A model generated the notes under the pieces. That model was not told where the DNA came from. It searched no databases and worked only from the letters and a program-made list of their open reading frames with translations. A DNA stretch of 64,000 bases from Zeus faber. Lineage: Eukaryota > Chordata > Actinopteri > Zeiformes > Zeidae. Of this stretch, positions 31,771 through 49,843 are shown piece by piece. The position numbers were made by a program, and so were the translations under genes. Where the stretch lies: assembly GCA_960531495.1 (NCBI GenBank), contig OY482849.1, positions 37,489,254 through 37,553,253 on the forward strand, written 5' to 3'. The stretch's first letter is position 1; the number at the start of each line of letters is the position of its first letter.

Positions 31771-34700
31771 CCACATCAATATATCCTCATAACGCATCAA
31801 TATATCCTTATAACGCATCAATATATCCTTATAACACATCAATATATCCTTATAACACATCAATATATCCTTATAACACATCAATATATCCTCATAACGC
31901 ATCAATATATCCTTATAACACATCAATATATCCACATCAATATATCCTTATAACAGATCAATATATCCACATCAATATATCCTCATAACGCATCAATATA
32001 TCCTTATAACGCATCAATATATCCTCATAACGCATCAATATATCCTTATAACACATCAATATATCCACATCAATATATCCTTATAACAGATCAATATATC
32101 CACATCAATATATCCTTATAACGCATCAATATATCCTTATAACACATCAATATATCCACATCAATATATCCTTATAACAGATCAATATATCCACATCAAT
32201 ATATCCTTATAACACATCAATATATCCACATCAATATATCCTTATAACAGATCAATATATCCTTATAACACATCAATATATCCTTATAACACATCAATAT
32301 ATACACATCAATATATCCTTATAACAGATCAATATATCCTTACAACGCATCAATATATCCTTATAACACATCAATATATCCACATCAATATATCCTTATA
32401 ACAGATCAATATATCCTTACAACGCATCAATATATCCTTATAACACATCAATATATCCTTATAACACATCAATATATCCTTATAACACATCAATATATCC
32501 TTATAACACATCAATATATCCTTATAACACATCAATATATCCTTATAACACATCAATATATCCTTACAACGCATCAATATATCCTTATAACACATCAATA
32601 TATCCTTATAACACATCAATATATCCTTATAACGCATCAATATATCCTGATAACACATCAATATATCCTTATAACACATCAATATATCCTTACAACGCAT
32701 CAATATATCCTAATAACACATCAATATATCCTTATAACGCATCAATATATCCTTATAACGCATCAATATATCCTTATAACACATCAATATATCCTTATAA
32801 CGCATCAATATATCCTTATAACACATCAATATATCCTTATAACACATCAATATATCCTTATAACACATCAATATATCCTTATAACACATCAATATATCCT
32901 TATAACACATCAATATATCCTTATAACACATCAATATATCCTTATAACACATCAATATATCCTTATAACACATCAATATATCCTTATAACACATCAATAT
33001 ATCCTTACAACGCATCAATATATCCTTATAACACATCAATATATCCTTATAACACATCAATATATCCTTATAACGCATCAATATATCCTTATAACACATC
33101 AATATATCCTTATAACACATCAATATATCCTTATAACACATCAATATATCCTTATAACACATCAATATATCCTTATAACGCATCAATATATCCTTATAAC
33201 ACATCAATATATCCTTACAACGCATCAATATATCCTTATAACACATCAATATATCCTTATAACGCATCAATATATCCTTATAACACATCAATATATCCTT
33301 ATAACACATCAATATATCCTTATAACACATCAATATATCCTTATAACGCATCAATATATCCTTGTAACACATCAATATATCCTTATAACACATCAATATA
33401 TCCTTATAACGCATCAATATATCCTTATAACACATCAATATATCCTTACAACGCATCAATATATCCTTATAACACATCAATATATCCTTATAACACATCA
33501 ATATATCCTTATAACACATCAATATATCCTTATAACGCATCAATATATCCTTACAACGCATCAATATATCCTTATAACACATCAATATATCCTTATAACA
33601 CATCAATATATCCTTATAACGCATCAATATATCCTTATAACGCATCAATATATCCTTATAACACATCAATATATCCTTATAACGCATCAATATATCCTTA
33701 CAACGCATCAATATATCCTTATAACGCATCAATATATCCTTACAACGCATCAATATATCCTCATAACGCATCAATATATCCTTATAACACATCAATATAT
33801 CCACATCAATATATCCTTATAACGCATCAATATATCCTTATAACACATCAATATATCCACATCAATATATCCTTATAACAGATCAATATATCCTTACAAC
33901 GCATCAATATATCCTCAAAACACATCAATATATCCACATCAATATATCCTTATAACAGATCAATATATCCTTACAACGCATCAATATATCCTTATAACAC
34001 ATCAATATATCCACATCAATATATCCTTATAACACATCAATATATCCTTATAACACATCAATATATCCACATCAATATATCCTCATAACGCATCAATATA
34101 TCCTTATAACACATCAATATATCCACATCAATATATCCTTATAACAGATCAATATATCCTTACAACGCATCAATATATCCTTATAACACATCAATATATC
34201 CTTATAACGCATCAATATATCCTTATAACACATCAATATATCCTTATAACACATCAATATATCCTTATAACACATCAATATATCCTTATAACGCATCAAT
34301 ATATCCTTGTAACACATCAATATATCCTTATAACACATCAATATATCCTTATAACGCATCAATATATCCTTATAACACATCAATATATCCTTATAACGCA
34401 TCAATATATCCTTATAACACATCAATATATCCTTATAACGCATCAATATATCCTTATAACACATCAATATATCCTAATAACACATCAATATATCCTTATA
34501 ACGCATCAATATATCCTTATAACGCATCAATATATCCTTATAACACATCAATATATCCTTATAACACATCAATATATCCTTACAACGCATCAATATATCC
34601 TCATAACGCATCAATATATCCTTATAACACATCAATATATCCACATCAATATATCCTTATAACACATCAATATATCCTTATAACACATCAATATATCCTT

Positions 34701-35754
34701 ATAACACATCAATATATCCTTATAACACATCAATATATCCTTACAACGCATCAATATATCCTCATAACGCATCAATATATCCTTATAACACATCAATATA
34801 TCCACATCAATATATCCTTATAACACATCAATATATCCTTATAACGCATCAATATATCCTTACAACGCATCAATATATCCTCATAACGCATCAATATATC
34901 CTTATAACACATCAATATATCCACATCAATATATCCTTATAACGCATCAATATATCCTTATAACGCATCAATATATCCTTATAACACATCAATATATCCT
35001 GAAAACACATCAATATATCCTTAAAACACATCAATATATCCTTATAACACATCAATATATCCTTATAACGCATCAATATATCCTTGTAACACATCAATAT
35101 ATCCTTATAACACATCAATATATCCTTATAACGCATCAATATATCCTTATAACACATCAATATATCCTTATAACGCATCAATATATCCTTATAACACATC
35201 AATATATCCTTATAACGCATCAATATATCCTTATAACACATCAATATATCCTAATAACACATCAATATATCCTTATAACGCATCAATATATCCTTATAAC
35301 GCATCAATATATCCTTATAACACATCAATATATCCTTATAACACATCAATATATCCTTACAACGCATCAATATATCCTCATAACGCATCAATATATCCTT
35401 ATAACACATCAATATATCCACATCAATATATCCTTATAACACATCAATATATCCTTATAACACATCAATATATCCTTATAACACATCAATATATCCTTAT
35501 AACACATCAATATATCCTTACAACGCATCAATATATCCTCATAACGCATCAATATATCCTTATAACACATCAATATATCCACATCAATATATCCTTATAA
35601 CACATCAATATATCCTTATAACGCATCAATATATCCTTACAACGCATCAATATATCCTCATAACGCATCAATATATCCTTATAACACATCAATATATCCA
35701 CATCAATATATCCTTATAACGCATCAATATATCCTTATAACGCATCAATATATC

Positions 35755-36365
35755 CTTATAACACATCAATATATCCTGATAACACATCAATATATCCTTA
35801 AAACACATCAATATATCCTTATAACATATCAATATATCCTTATCACACAATATATCGTTGTCAGATCAATATATCCTTACAACACATCAATATATCCTTA
35901 AAACACATCAATATATCCTTATAACATATCAATATATCCTTATAACACATCAATATATCCTGATAACACATCAATATATCCTTAAAACACATCAATATAT
36001 CCTTATAACATATCAATATATCCTTATAACACATCAATATATCCTGATAACACATAAATATATCCTTATAACATATCAATATATCCTTATAACACAATAT
36101 ATCCTTATAACACAATATGTCCTTATGACAGATCAATATATCCTCACAACACATCAATATATCATTACAACACATCAAAATATCCTTATAACAGATCAAT
36201 ATATCCTTATCACACAATATATCCTTGTCAGATCAATATATCCTTACAACAGATCAATATATCCTTATAACACAATATATCCTTATAACAGATCAATATA
36301 TCCTTACAACGCATCAATATATCCTCATAACGCATCAATATATCCTTATAACACATCAATATATC
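35755..36365. repeat. variant-rich block, copy 2
   Basis: Carries the same sequence of rare units in the same order as 31,160-31,770, after which the copies continue in parallel with block deletions (for example the ATATACACATCA unit at ~32,301 and ~36,711). Confidence 0.9.
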
Positions 36366-39127
36366 CACATCAATATATCCTCATAACGCATCAATATATC
36401 CTCATAACGCATCAATATATCCACATCAATATATCCTCATAACGCATCAATATATCCTTATAACACATCAATATATCCACATCAATATATCCTTATAACA
36501 GATCAATATATCCACATCAATATATCCTTATAACGCATCAATATATCCTTATAACACATCAATATATCCACATCAATATATCCTTATAACAGATCAATAT
36601 ATCCACATCAATATATCCTTATAACACATCAATATATCCACATCAATATATCCTTATAACAGATCAATATATCCTTATAACACATCAATATATCCTTATA
36701 ACACATCAATATATACACATCAATATATCCTTATAACAGATCAATATATCCTTACAACGCATCAATATATCCTTATAACACATCAATATATCCACATCAA
36801 TATATCCTTATAACAGATCAATATATCCTTACAACGCATCAATATATCCTTATAACACATCAATATATCCTTATAACACATCAATATATCCTTATAACAC
36901 ATCAATATATCCTTATAACACATCAATATATCCTTACAACGCATCAATATATCCTTATAACACATCAATATATCCTTATAACACATCAATATATCCTTAT
37001 AACGCATCAATATATCCTTATAACACATCAATATATCCTTATAACACATCAATATATCCTTATAACACATCAATATATCCTAATAACACATCAATATATC
37101 CTTATAACACATCAATATATCCTTATAACACATCAATATATCCTTATAACACATCAATATATCCTTATAACACATCAATATATCCTTACAACGCATCAAT
37201 ATATCCTAATAACACATCAATATATCCTTATAACGCATCAATATATCCTTATAACGCATCAATATATCCTTATAACACATCAATATATCCTTATAACGCA
37301 TCAATATATCCTTATAACACATCAATATATCCTTATAACACATCAATATATCCTTAAAACACATCAATATATCCTTATAACACATCAATATATCCTTATA
37401 ACACATCAATATATCCTTACAACGCATCAATATATCCTTATAACACATCAATATATCCTTATAACACATCAATATATCCTTATAACGCATCAATATATCC
37501 TTATAACACATCAATATATCCTTATAACACATCAATATATCCTTATAACACATCAATATATCCTTATAACACATCAATATATCCTTATAACGCATCAATA
37601 TATCCTTATAACACATCAATATATCCTTACAACGCATCAATATATCCTTATAACACATCAATATATCCTTATAACACATCAATATATCCTTATAACACAT
37701 CAATATATCCTTATAACGCATCAATATATCCTTATAACGCATCAATATATCCTTATAACACATCAATATATCCTTATAACGCATCAATATATCCTTATAA
37801 CGCATCAATATATCCTTATAACACATCAATATATCCTCATAACGCATCAATATATCCTTATAACACATCAATATATCCTTATAACGCATCAATATATCCT
37901 TACAACGCATCAATATATCCTTATAACGCATCAATATATCCTTACAACGCATCAATATATCCTCATAACGCATCAATATATCCTTATAACACATCAATAT
38001 ATCCACATCAATATATCCTTATAACACATCAATATATCCTTATAACACATCAATATATCCTTATAACAGATCAATATATCCTTACAACGCATCAATATAT
38101 CCTTATAACACATCAATATATCCTTATAACGCATCAATATATCCTTATAACGCATCAATATATCCTTATAACGCATCAATATATCCTTGTAACACATCAA
38201 TATATCCTTATAACACATCAATATATCCTTATAACGCATCAATATATCCTTATAACACATCAATATATCCTTATAACACATCAATATATCCTTATAACGC
38301 ATCAATATATCCTTATAACACATCAATATATCCTTATAACACATCAATATATCCTTATAACACATCAATATATCCTTATAACACATCAATATATCCTTAT
38401 AACACATCAATATATCCTTATAACGCATCAATATATCCTTGTAACACATCAATATATCCTTATAACACATCAATATATCCTTATAACGCATCAATATATC
38501 CTTGTAACACATCAATATATCCTTATAACACATCAATATATCCTTATAACGCATCAATATATCCTTATAACACATCAATATATCCTTATAACGCATCAAT
38601 ATATCCTTATAACACATCAATATATCCTTATAACGCATCAATATATCCTTATAACACATCAATATATCCTAATAACACATCAATATATCCTTATAACGCA
38701 TCAATATATCCTTATAACACATCAATATATCCTTATAACGCATCAATATATCCTTATAACACATCAATATATCCTTATAACACATCAATATATCCTTACA
38801 ACGCATCAATATATCCTCATAACGCATCAATATATCCTTATAACACATCAATATATCCACATCAATATATCCTTATAACACATCAATATATCCTTATAAC
38901 ACATCAATATATCCTTATAACACATCAATATATCCTTATAACACATCAATATATCCTTACAACGCATCAATATATCCTCATAACGCATCAATATATCCTT
39001 ATAACACATCAATATATCCACATCAATATATCCTTATAACACATCAATATATCCTTATAACGCATCAATATATCCTTACAACGCATCAATATATCCTCAT
39101 AACGCATCAATATATCCTTATAACACA

Positions 39128-42100
39128 TCAATATATCCACATCAATATATCCTTATAACGCATCAATATATCCTTATAACGCATCAATATATCCTTATAA
39201 CACATCAATATATCCTCATGACGCATCAATATATCCTTACAACGCATCAATATATCCTTATAACACATCAATATATCCTTATAACACATCAATATATCCT
39301 TACAACGCATCAATATATCCTTATAACACATCAATATATCCTTATAACGCATCAATATATCCTTATAACACATCAATATATCCTTATAACACATCAATAT
39401 ATCCTTATAACACATCAATATATCCTAATAACATATCAATATATCCTGATAACACATCAATATATCCTTATAACACATCAATATATCCTTATAACACATC
39501 AATATATCCTTATAACACATCAATATATCCTTATAACACATCAATATATCCTCATAACGCATCAATATATCCTTATAACGCATCAATATATCCTTATAAC
39601 ACATCAATATATCCTTACAACGCATCAATATATCCTTACAACGCATCAATATATCCTTATAACACATCAATATATCCTTATAACACATCAATATATCCTT
39701 ACAACGCATCAATATATCCTTATAACACATCAATATATCCTTATAACGCATCAATATATCCTTACAACGCATCAATATATCCTTACAACGCATCAATATA
39801 TCCTTATAACGCATCAATATATCCTTACAACGCATCAATATATCCTTACAACGCATCAATATATCCTTATAACGCATCAATATATCCTCATAACGCATCA
39901 ATATATCCTTATAACACATCAATATATCCACATCAATATATCCTTATAACGCATCAATATATCCTTATAACACATCAATATATCCACATCAATATATCCT
40001 TATAACGCATCAATATATCCTTATAACACATCAATATATCCTTATAACAGATCAATATATCCTTACAACGCATCAATATATCCTTATAACGCATCAATAT
40101 ATCCTTATAACACATCAATATATCCACATCAATATATCCTTATAACACATCAATATATCCACATCAATATATCCTTATAACAGATCAATATATCCTTACA
40201 ACGCATCAATATATCCTTATAACACATCAATATATCCACATCAATATATCCTTACAACGCATCAATATATCCTTATAACACATCAATATATCCTTATAAC
40301 GCATCAATATATCCTTATAACACATCAATATATCCTTATAACACATCAATATATCCTTATAACGCATCAATATATCCTTGTAACACATCAATATATCCTT
40401 ATAACGCATCAATATATCCTTATAACACATCAATATATCCTTATAACACATCAATATATCCACATCAATATATCCTTATAACACATCAATATATCCTTAT
40501 AACACATCAATATATCCTTATAACGCATCAATATATCCTTAAAACACATCAATATATCCTTATAACGCATCAATATATCCTTATAACACATCAATATATC
40601 CTAATAACACATCAATATATCCTTATAACGCATCAATATATCCTTATAACGCATCAATATATCCTTATAACACATCAATATATCCTTATAACACATCAAT
40701 ATATCCTTACAACGCATCAATATATCCTCATAACGCATCAATATATCCTTATAACACATCAATATATCCACATCAATATATCCTTATAACACATCAATAT
40801 ATCCTTATAACACATCAATATATCCTTATAACACATCAATATATCCTTATAACACATCAATATATCCTTACAACGCATCAATATATCCTCATAACGCATC
40901 AATATATCCTTATAACACATCAATATATCCACATCAATATATCCTTATAACACATCAATATATCCTTATAACGCATCAATATATCCTTACAACGCATCAA
41001 TATATCCTCATAACGCATCAATATATCCTTATAACACATCAATATATCCACATCAATATATCCTTATAACGCATCAATATATCCTTATAACGCATCAATA
41101 TATCCTTATAACACATCAATATATCCTCATGACGCATCAATATATCCTTACAACGCATCAATATATCCTTATAACACATCAATATATCCTTATAACACAT
41201 CAATATATCCTTACAACGCATCAATATATCCTTATAACACATCAATATATCCTTATAACGCATCAATATATCCTTATAACACATCAATATATCCTTATAA
41301 CACATCAATATATCCTTATAACACATCAATATATCCTAATAACATATCAATATATCCTGATAACACATCAATATATCCTTATAACACATCAATATATCCT
41401 TATAACACATCAATATATCCTTATAACACATCAATATATCCTTATAACACATCAATATATCCTTATAACACATCAATATATCCTCATAACGCATCAATAT
41501 ATCCTTATAACGCATCAATATATCCTTATAACACATCAATATATCCTTACAACGCATCAATATATCCTTACAACGCATCAATATATCCTTATAACACATC
41601 AATATATCCTTATAACACATCAATATATCCTTACAACGCATCAATATATCCTTATAACACATCAATATATCCTTATAACGCATCAATATATCCTTACAAC
41701 GCATCAATATATCCTTACAACGCATCAATATATCCTTATAACGCATCAATATATCCTTACAACGCATCAATATATCCTTACAACGCATCAATATATCCTT
41801 ATAACGCATCAATATATCCTCATAACGCATCAATATATCCTTATAACACATCAATATATCCACATCAATATATCCTTATAACGCATCAATATATCCTTAT
41901 AACACATCAATATATCCACATCAATATATCCTTATAACGCATCAATATATCCTTATAACACATCAATATATCCTTATAACAGATCAATATATCCTTACAA
42001 CGCATCAATATATCCTTATAACGCATCAATATATCCTTATAACACATCAATATATCCACATCAATATATCCTTATAACACATCAATATATCCACATCAAT

Positions 42101-42395
42101 ATATCCTTATAACAGATCAATATATCCTTACAACGCATCAATATATCCTTATAACACATCAATATATCCACATCAATATATCCTTACAACGCATCAATAT
42201 ATCCTTATAACACATCAATATATCCTTATAACGCATCAATATATCCTTATAACACATCAATATATCCTTATAACACATCAATATATCCTTATAACGCATC
42301 AATATATCCTTGTAACACATCAATATATCCTTATAACGCATCAATATATCCTTATAACACATCAATATATCCTTATAACACATCAATATATCCAC
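39128..42395. repeat. ~1.9-kb direct duplication within the satellite
   Basis: The unit CCTCATGACGCATC occurs at ~39,215 and ~41,126 (offset 1,911 bp), and the unit order around each is the same. The right part (40,227 against 42,159) has offset 1,932, as the second copy gained 21 bp. Confidence 0.88.
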
Positions 42396-45038
42396 ATCAA
42401 TATATCCTTATAACACATCAATATATCCTTATAACACATCAATATATCCACATCAATATATCCTTATAACACATCAATATATCCTTATAACGCATCAATA
42501 TATCCTTATAACGCATCAATATATCCTTATAACACATCAATATATCCTTATAACGCATCAATATATCCTTATAACGCATCAATATATCCTTATAACACAT
42601 CAATATATCCTCATAACGCATCAATATATCCTTATAACACATCAATATATCCTTATAACGCATCAATATATCCTTACAACGCATCAATATATCCTTATAA
42701 CGCATCAATATATCCTTACAACGCATCAATATATCCTCATAACGCATCAATATATCCTTATAACACATCAATATATCCACATCAATATATCCTTATAACG
42801 CATCAATATATCCTTATAACACATCAATATATCCACATCAATATATCCTTATAACAGATCAATATATCCTTACAACGCATCAATATATCCTCATAACACA
42901 TCAATATATCCACATCAATATATCCTTATAACAGATCAATATATCCTTACAACGCATCAATATATCCTTATAACACATCAATATATCCACATCAATATAT
43001 CCTTATAACACATCAATATATCCTTATAACACATCAATATATCCACATCAATATATCCTCATAACGCATCAATATATCCTTATAACACATCAATATATCC
43101 ACATCAATATATCCTTATAACAGATCAATATATCCTTACAACGCATCAATATATCCTTATAACACATCAATATATCCTTATAACACATCAATATATCCTT
43201 ATAACGCATCAATATATCCTTATAACACATCAATATATCCTTATAACACATCAATATATCCTTGTAACACATCAATATATCCTTATAACACATCAATATA
43301 TCCTTATAACGCATCAATATATCCTTATAACACATCAATATATCCTTATAACGCATCAATATATCCTTATAACACATCAATATATCCTTATAACGCATCA
43401 ATATATCCTTATAACACATCAATATATCCTAATAACACATCAATATATCCTTATAACGCATCAATATATCCTTATAACGCATCAATATATCCTTATAACA
43501 CATCAATATATCCTTATAACACATCAATATATCCACATCAATATATCCTTATAACGCATCAATATATCCTTATAACACATCAATATATCCTTATAACACA
43601 TCAATATATCCTAATAACATATCAATATATCCTGATAACACATCAATATATCCTTATAACACATCAATATATCCACATCAATATATCCTTATAACGCATC
43701 AATATATCCTTATAACGCATCAATATATCCTTATAACGCATCAATATATCCTTATAACACATCAATATATCCTCATAACGCATCAATATATCCTTACAAC
43801 GCATCAATATATCCTTATAACACATCAATATATCCTTATAACACATCAATATATCCTTACAACGCATCAATATATCCTTATAACACATCAATATATCCTT
43901 ATAACGCATCAATATATCCTTATAACACATCAATATATCCTTATAACACATCAATATATCCTTATAACACATCAATATATCCTCATAACGCATCAATATA
44001 TCCTTATAACGCATCAATATATCCTTATAACACATCAATATATCCTTACAACGCATCAATATATCCTTACAACGCATCAATATATCCTTATAACACATCA
44101 ATATATCCTTATAACACATCAATATATCCTTACAACGCATCAATATATCCTTATAACACATCAATATATCCTTATAACACATCAATATATCCTTATAACA
44201 CATCAATATATCCTTATAACACATCAATATATCCTTATAACACATCAATATATCCTTATAACACATCAATATATCCTTATAACACATCAATATATCCTTA
44301 TAACACATCAATATATCCTTATAACGCATCAATATATCCTTACAACGCATCAATATATCCTTACAACGCATCAATATATCCTTATAACGCATCAATATAT
44401 CCTCATAACGCATCAATATATCCTTATAACACATCAATATATCCACATCAATATATCCTTATAACGCATCAATATATCCTTATAACACATCAATATATCC
44501 ACATCAATATATCCTTATAACAGATCAATATATCCTTACAACGCATCAATATATCCTTATAACGCATCAATATATCCTTATAACACATCAATATATCCAC
44601 ATCAATATATCCTTATAACACATCAATATATCCACATCAATATATCCTTATAACAGATCAATATATCCTTACAACGCATCAATATATCCTTATAACACAT
44701 CAATATATCCACATCAATATATCCTTACAACGCATCAATATATCCTTATAACACATCAATATATCCTTATAACGCATCAATATATCCTTATAACACATCA
44801 ATATATCCTTATAACACATCAATATATCCTTATAACGCATCAATATATCCTTGTAACACATCAATATATCCTTACAACGCATCAATATATCCTTATAACG
44901 CATCAATATATCCTTATAACACATCAATATATCCTTATAACGCATCAATATATCCTTATAACACATCAATATATCCTTATAACGCATCAATATATCCTTA
45001 TAACACATCAATATATCCTTACAACGCATCAATATATC

Positions 45039-48000
45039 CTAATAACACATCAATATATCCTTATAACACATCAATATATCCTTATAACACATCAATATAT
45101 CCTTATAACACATCAATATATCCTTATAACACATCAATATATCCTTATAACACATCAATATATCCTTATAACGCATCAATATATCCTTATAACACATCAA
45201 TATATCCTTATAACGCATCAATATATCCTTATAACGCATCAATATATCCTTATAACGCATCAATATATCCTCATAACGCATCAATATATCCTTATAACAC
45301 ATCAATATATCCTTATAACACATCAATATATCCTTATAACACATCAATATATCCTTATAACGCATCAATATATCCTTATAACACATCAATATATCCTTAC
45401 AACGCATCAATATATCCTTATAACACATCAATATATCCTTATAACACATCAATATATCCTTACAACGCATCAATATATCCTTATAACGCATCAATATATC
45501 CTTATAACGCATCAATATATCCTTATAACACATCAATATATCCTTATAACGCATCAATATATCCTCATAACGCATCAATATATCCTTATAACACATCAAT
45601 ATATCCTTATAACGCATCAATATATCCTTATAACACATCAATATATCCTTATAACGCATCAATATATCCTTATAACACATCAATATATCCTTATAACACA
45701 TCAATATATCCTTATAACACATCAATATATCCTTATAACGCATCAATATATCCTTATAACACATCAATATATCCTTACAACGCATCAATATATCCTTATA
45801 ACACATCAATATATCCTTACAACGCATCAATATATCCTTATAACGCATCAATATATCCTTACAACGCATCAATATATCCTTATAACACATCAATATATCC
45901 TTATAACGCATCAATATATCCTCATAACGCATCAATATATCCTTATAACACATCAATATATCCTTATAACGCATCAATATATCCTTACAACGCATCAATA
46001 TATCCTTACAACGCATCAATATTTCCTTAAAACACATCAATATATCCTCATAACGCATCAATATATCCTAATAACACATCAATATATCCTTATAACACAT
46101 CAATATATCCTTATAACACATCAATATATCCTTATAACACATCAATATATCCTTATAACGCATCAATATATCCTTATAACACATCAATATATCCTTATAA
46201 CACATCAATATATCCTTATAACACATCAATATATCCTAATAACACATCAATATATCCTTATAACACATCAATATATCCACATCAATATATCCTTATAACG
46301 CATCAATATATCCTTATAACACATCAATATATCCTTATAACACATCAATATATCCTTACAACGCATCAATATATCCTTATAACACATCAATATATCCTAA
46401 TAACACATCAATATATCCTTATAACACATCAATATATCCTTATAACACATCAATATATCCTAATAACACATCAATATATCCTTATAACACATCAATATAT
46501 CCTTATAACACATCAATATATCCTTATAACACATCAATATATCCTAATAACACATCAATATATCCTTATAACACATCAATATATCCTAATAACACATCAA
46601 TATATCCTTATAACACATCAATATATCCTTATAACACATCAATATATCCTTACAACGCATCAATATATCCTTATAACACATCAATATATCCTTATAACAC
46701 ATCAATATATCCTTATAACACATCAATATATCCTTATAACACATCAATATATCCTAATAACACATCAATATATCCTTATAACACATCAATATATCCTTAT
46801 AACGCATCAATATATCCTTATAACGCATCAATATATCCTTATAACACATCAATATATCCTTATAACACATCAATATATCCTTATAACGCATCAATATATC
46901 CTTATAACACATCAATATATCCTTATAACGCATCAATATATCCTTATAACGCATCAATATATCCTTATAACACATCAATATATCCTTATAACACATCAAT
47001 ATATCCTTATAATGCATCAATATATCCTTATAACACATCAATATATCCACATCAATATATCCTTATAACGCATCAATATATCCTTATAACACATCAATAT
47101 ATCCTTATAACACATCAATATATCCTTATAACACATCAATATATCCACATCAATATATCCTTATAACGCATCAATATATCCTTATAACACATCAATATAT
47201 CCTTATAACGCATCAATATATCCTTACAACGCATCAATATATCCTTATAACACATCAATATATCCTTATAACACATCAATATATCCTTATAACACATCAA
47301 TATATCCTTATAACGCATCAATATATCCTTATAACGCATCAATATATCCTTACAACGCATCAATATATCCTTATAACGCATCAATATATCCTTACAACGC
47401 ATCAATATATCCTTATAACACATCAATATATCCTTATAACGCATCAATATATCCTTATAACACATCAATATATCCTTATAACACATCAATATATCCTTAT
47501 AACACATCAATATATCCTTATAACACATCAATATATCCACATCAATATATCCTTATAACGCATCAATATATCCTTATAACACATCAATATATCCTTATAA
47601 CACATCAATATATCCTTATAACACATCAATATATCCACATCAATATATCCTTATAACGCATCAATATATCCTTATAACGCATCAATATATCCTTATAACG
47701 CATCAATATATCCTCATAACGCATCAATATATCCTTATAACACATCAATATATCCTTATAACACATCAATATATCCTTATAACACATCAATATATCCTTA
47801 TAACGCATCAATATATCCTTATAACACATCAATATATCCTTACAACGCATCAATATATCCTTATAACACATCAATATATCCTTATAACACATCAATATAT
47901 CCTTACAACGCATCAATATATCCTTATAACGCATCAATATATCCTTATAACGCATCAATATATCCTTATAACACATCAATATATCCTTATAACGCATCAA

Positions 48001-49843
48001 TATATCCTCATAACGCATCAATATATCCTTATAACACATCAATATATCCTTATAACGCATCAATATATCCTTATAACACATCAATATATCCTTATAACGC
48101 ATCAATATATCCTTATAACACATCAATATATCCTTATAACACATCAATATATCCTTATAACACATCAATATATCCTTATAACACATCAATATATCCTTAT
48201 AACGCATCAATATATCCTTATAACACATCAATATATCCTTACAACGCATCAATATATCCTTATAACACATCAATATATCCTTATAACACATCAATATATC
48301 CTTACAACGCATCAATATATCCTTATAACGCATCAATATATCCTTATAACGCATCAATATATCCTTATAACACATCAATATATCCTTATAACGCATCAAT
48401 ATATCCTCATAACGCATCAATATATCCTTATAACACATCAATATATCCTTATAACGCATCAATATATCCTTACAACGCATCAATATATCCTTACAACGCA
48501 TCAATATTTCCTTAAAACACATCAATATATCCTCATAACGCATCAATATATCCTAATAACACATCAATATATCCTTATAACACATCAATATATCCTTATA
48601 ACACATCAATATATCCTTATAACGCATCAATATATCCTTATAACACATCAATATATCCTTATAACACATCAATATATCCTAATAACACATCAATATATCC
48701 TTATAACACATCAATATATCCTTATAACACATCAATATATCCTTATAACACATCAATATATCCTTATAACACATCAATATATCCTAATAACACATCAATA
48801 TATCCTTATAACACATCAATATATCCTTATAACACATCAATATATCCTAATAACACATCAATATATCCTTATAACACATCAATATATCCTAATAACACAT
48901 CAATATATCCTTATAACACATCAATATATCCTTATAACACATCAATATATCCTTACAACGCATCAATATATCCTTATAACACATCAATATATCCTTATAA
49001 CACATCAATATATCCTTATAACACATCAATATATCCTTATAACACATCAATATATCCTAATAACACATCAATATATCCTTATAACACATCAATATATCCT
49101 TATAACGCATCAATATATCCTTATAACACATCAATATATCCTTATAACACATCAATATATCCTTATAACGCATCAATATATCCTTATAACACATCAATAT
49201 ATCCTTATAACGCATCAATATATCCTTATAACGCATCAATATATCCTTATAACACATCAATATATCCTTATAACACATCAATATATCCTTATAATGCATC
49301 AATATATCCTTATAACACATCAATATATCCACATCAATATATCCTTATAACGCATCAATATATCCTTATAACACATCAATATATCCTTATAACACATCAA
49401 TATATCCACATCAATATATCCTTATAACGCATCAATATATCCTTATAACACATCAATATATCCTTATAACGCATCAATATATCCTTACAACGCATCAATA
49501 TATCCTTATAACACATCAATATATCCTTATAACACATCAATATATCCTTATAACACATCAATATATCCTTATAACGCATCAATATATCCTTATAACGCAT
49601 CAATATATCCTTACAACGCATCAATATATCCTTATAACGCATCAATATATCCTTACAACGCATCAATATATCCTTACAACGCATCAATATATCCTTATAA
49701 CACATCAATATATCCTTATAACGCATCAATATATCCTTATAACACATCAATATATCCTTATAACACATCAATATATCCTTATAACACATCAATATATCCT
49801 TATAACACATCAATATATCCTTATAACACATCAATATATCCAC
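45039..49843. repeat. ~2.5-kb direct duplication within the satellite
   Basis: The rare unit with ATATTTCCTTAAAAC occurs at ~46,018 and ~48,503 (offset about 2,485 bp), and the TTATAATGCATC unit at ~47,010 and ~49,292 (offset about 2,282 bp). Flanking units follow the same order with block deletions. Confidence 0.88.

Noticed and set aside
32710..33804. A 364-codon open frame of ILMCYKD heptads and many similar ones across 31-50.7 kb
   Set aside because: The unit is 21 bp, so a stop-free unit stays open in that frame until a 14-bp variant or a CCTAATAAC unit ends it. ATG in every unit gives false starts. No codon bias, splice sites or known domain.
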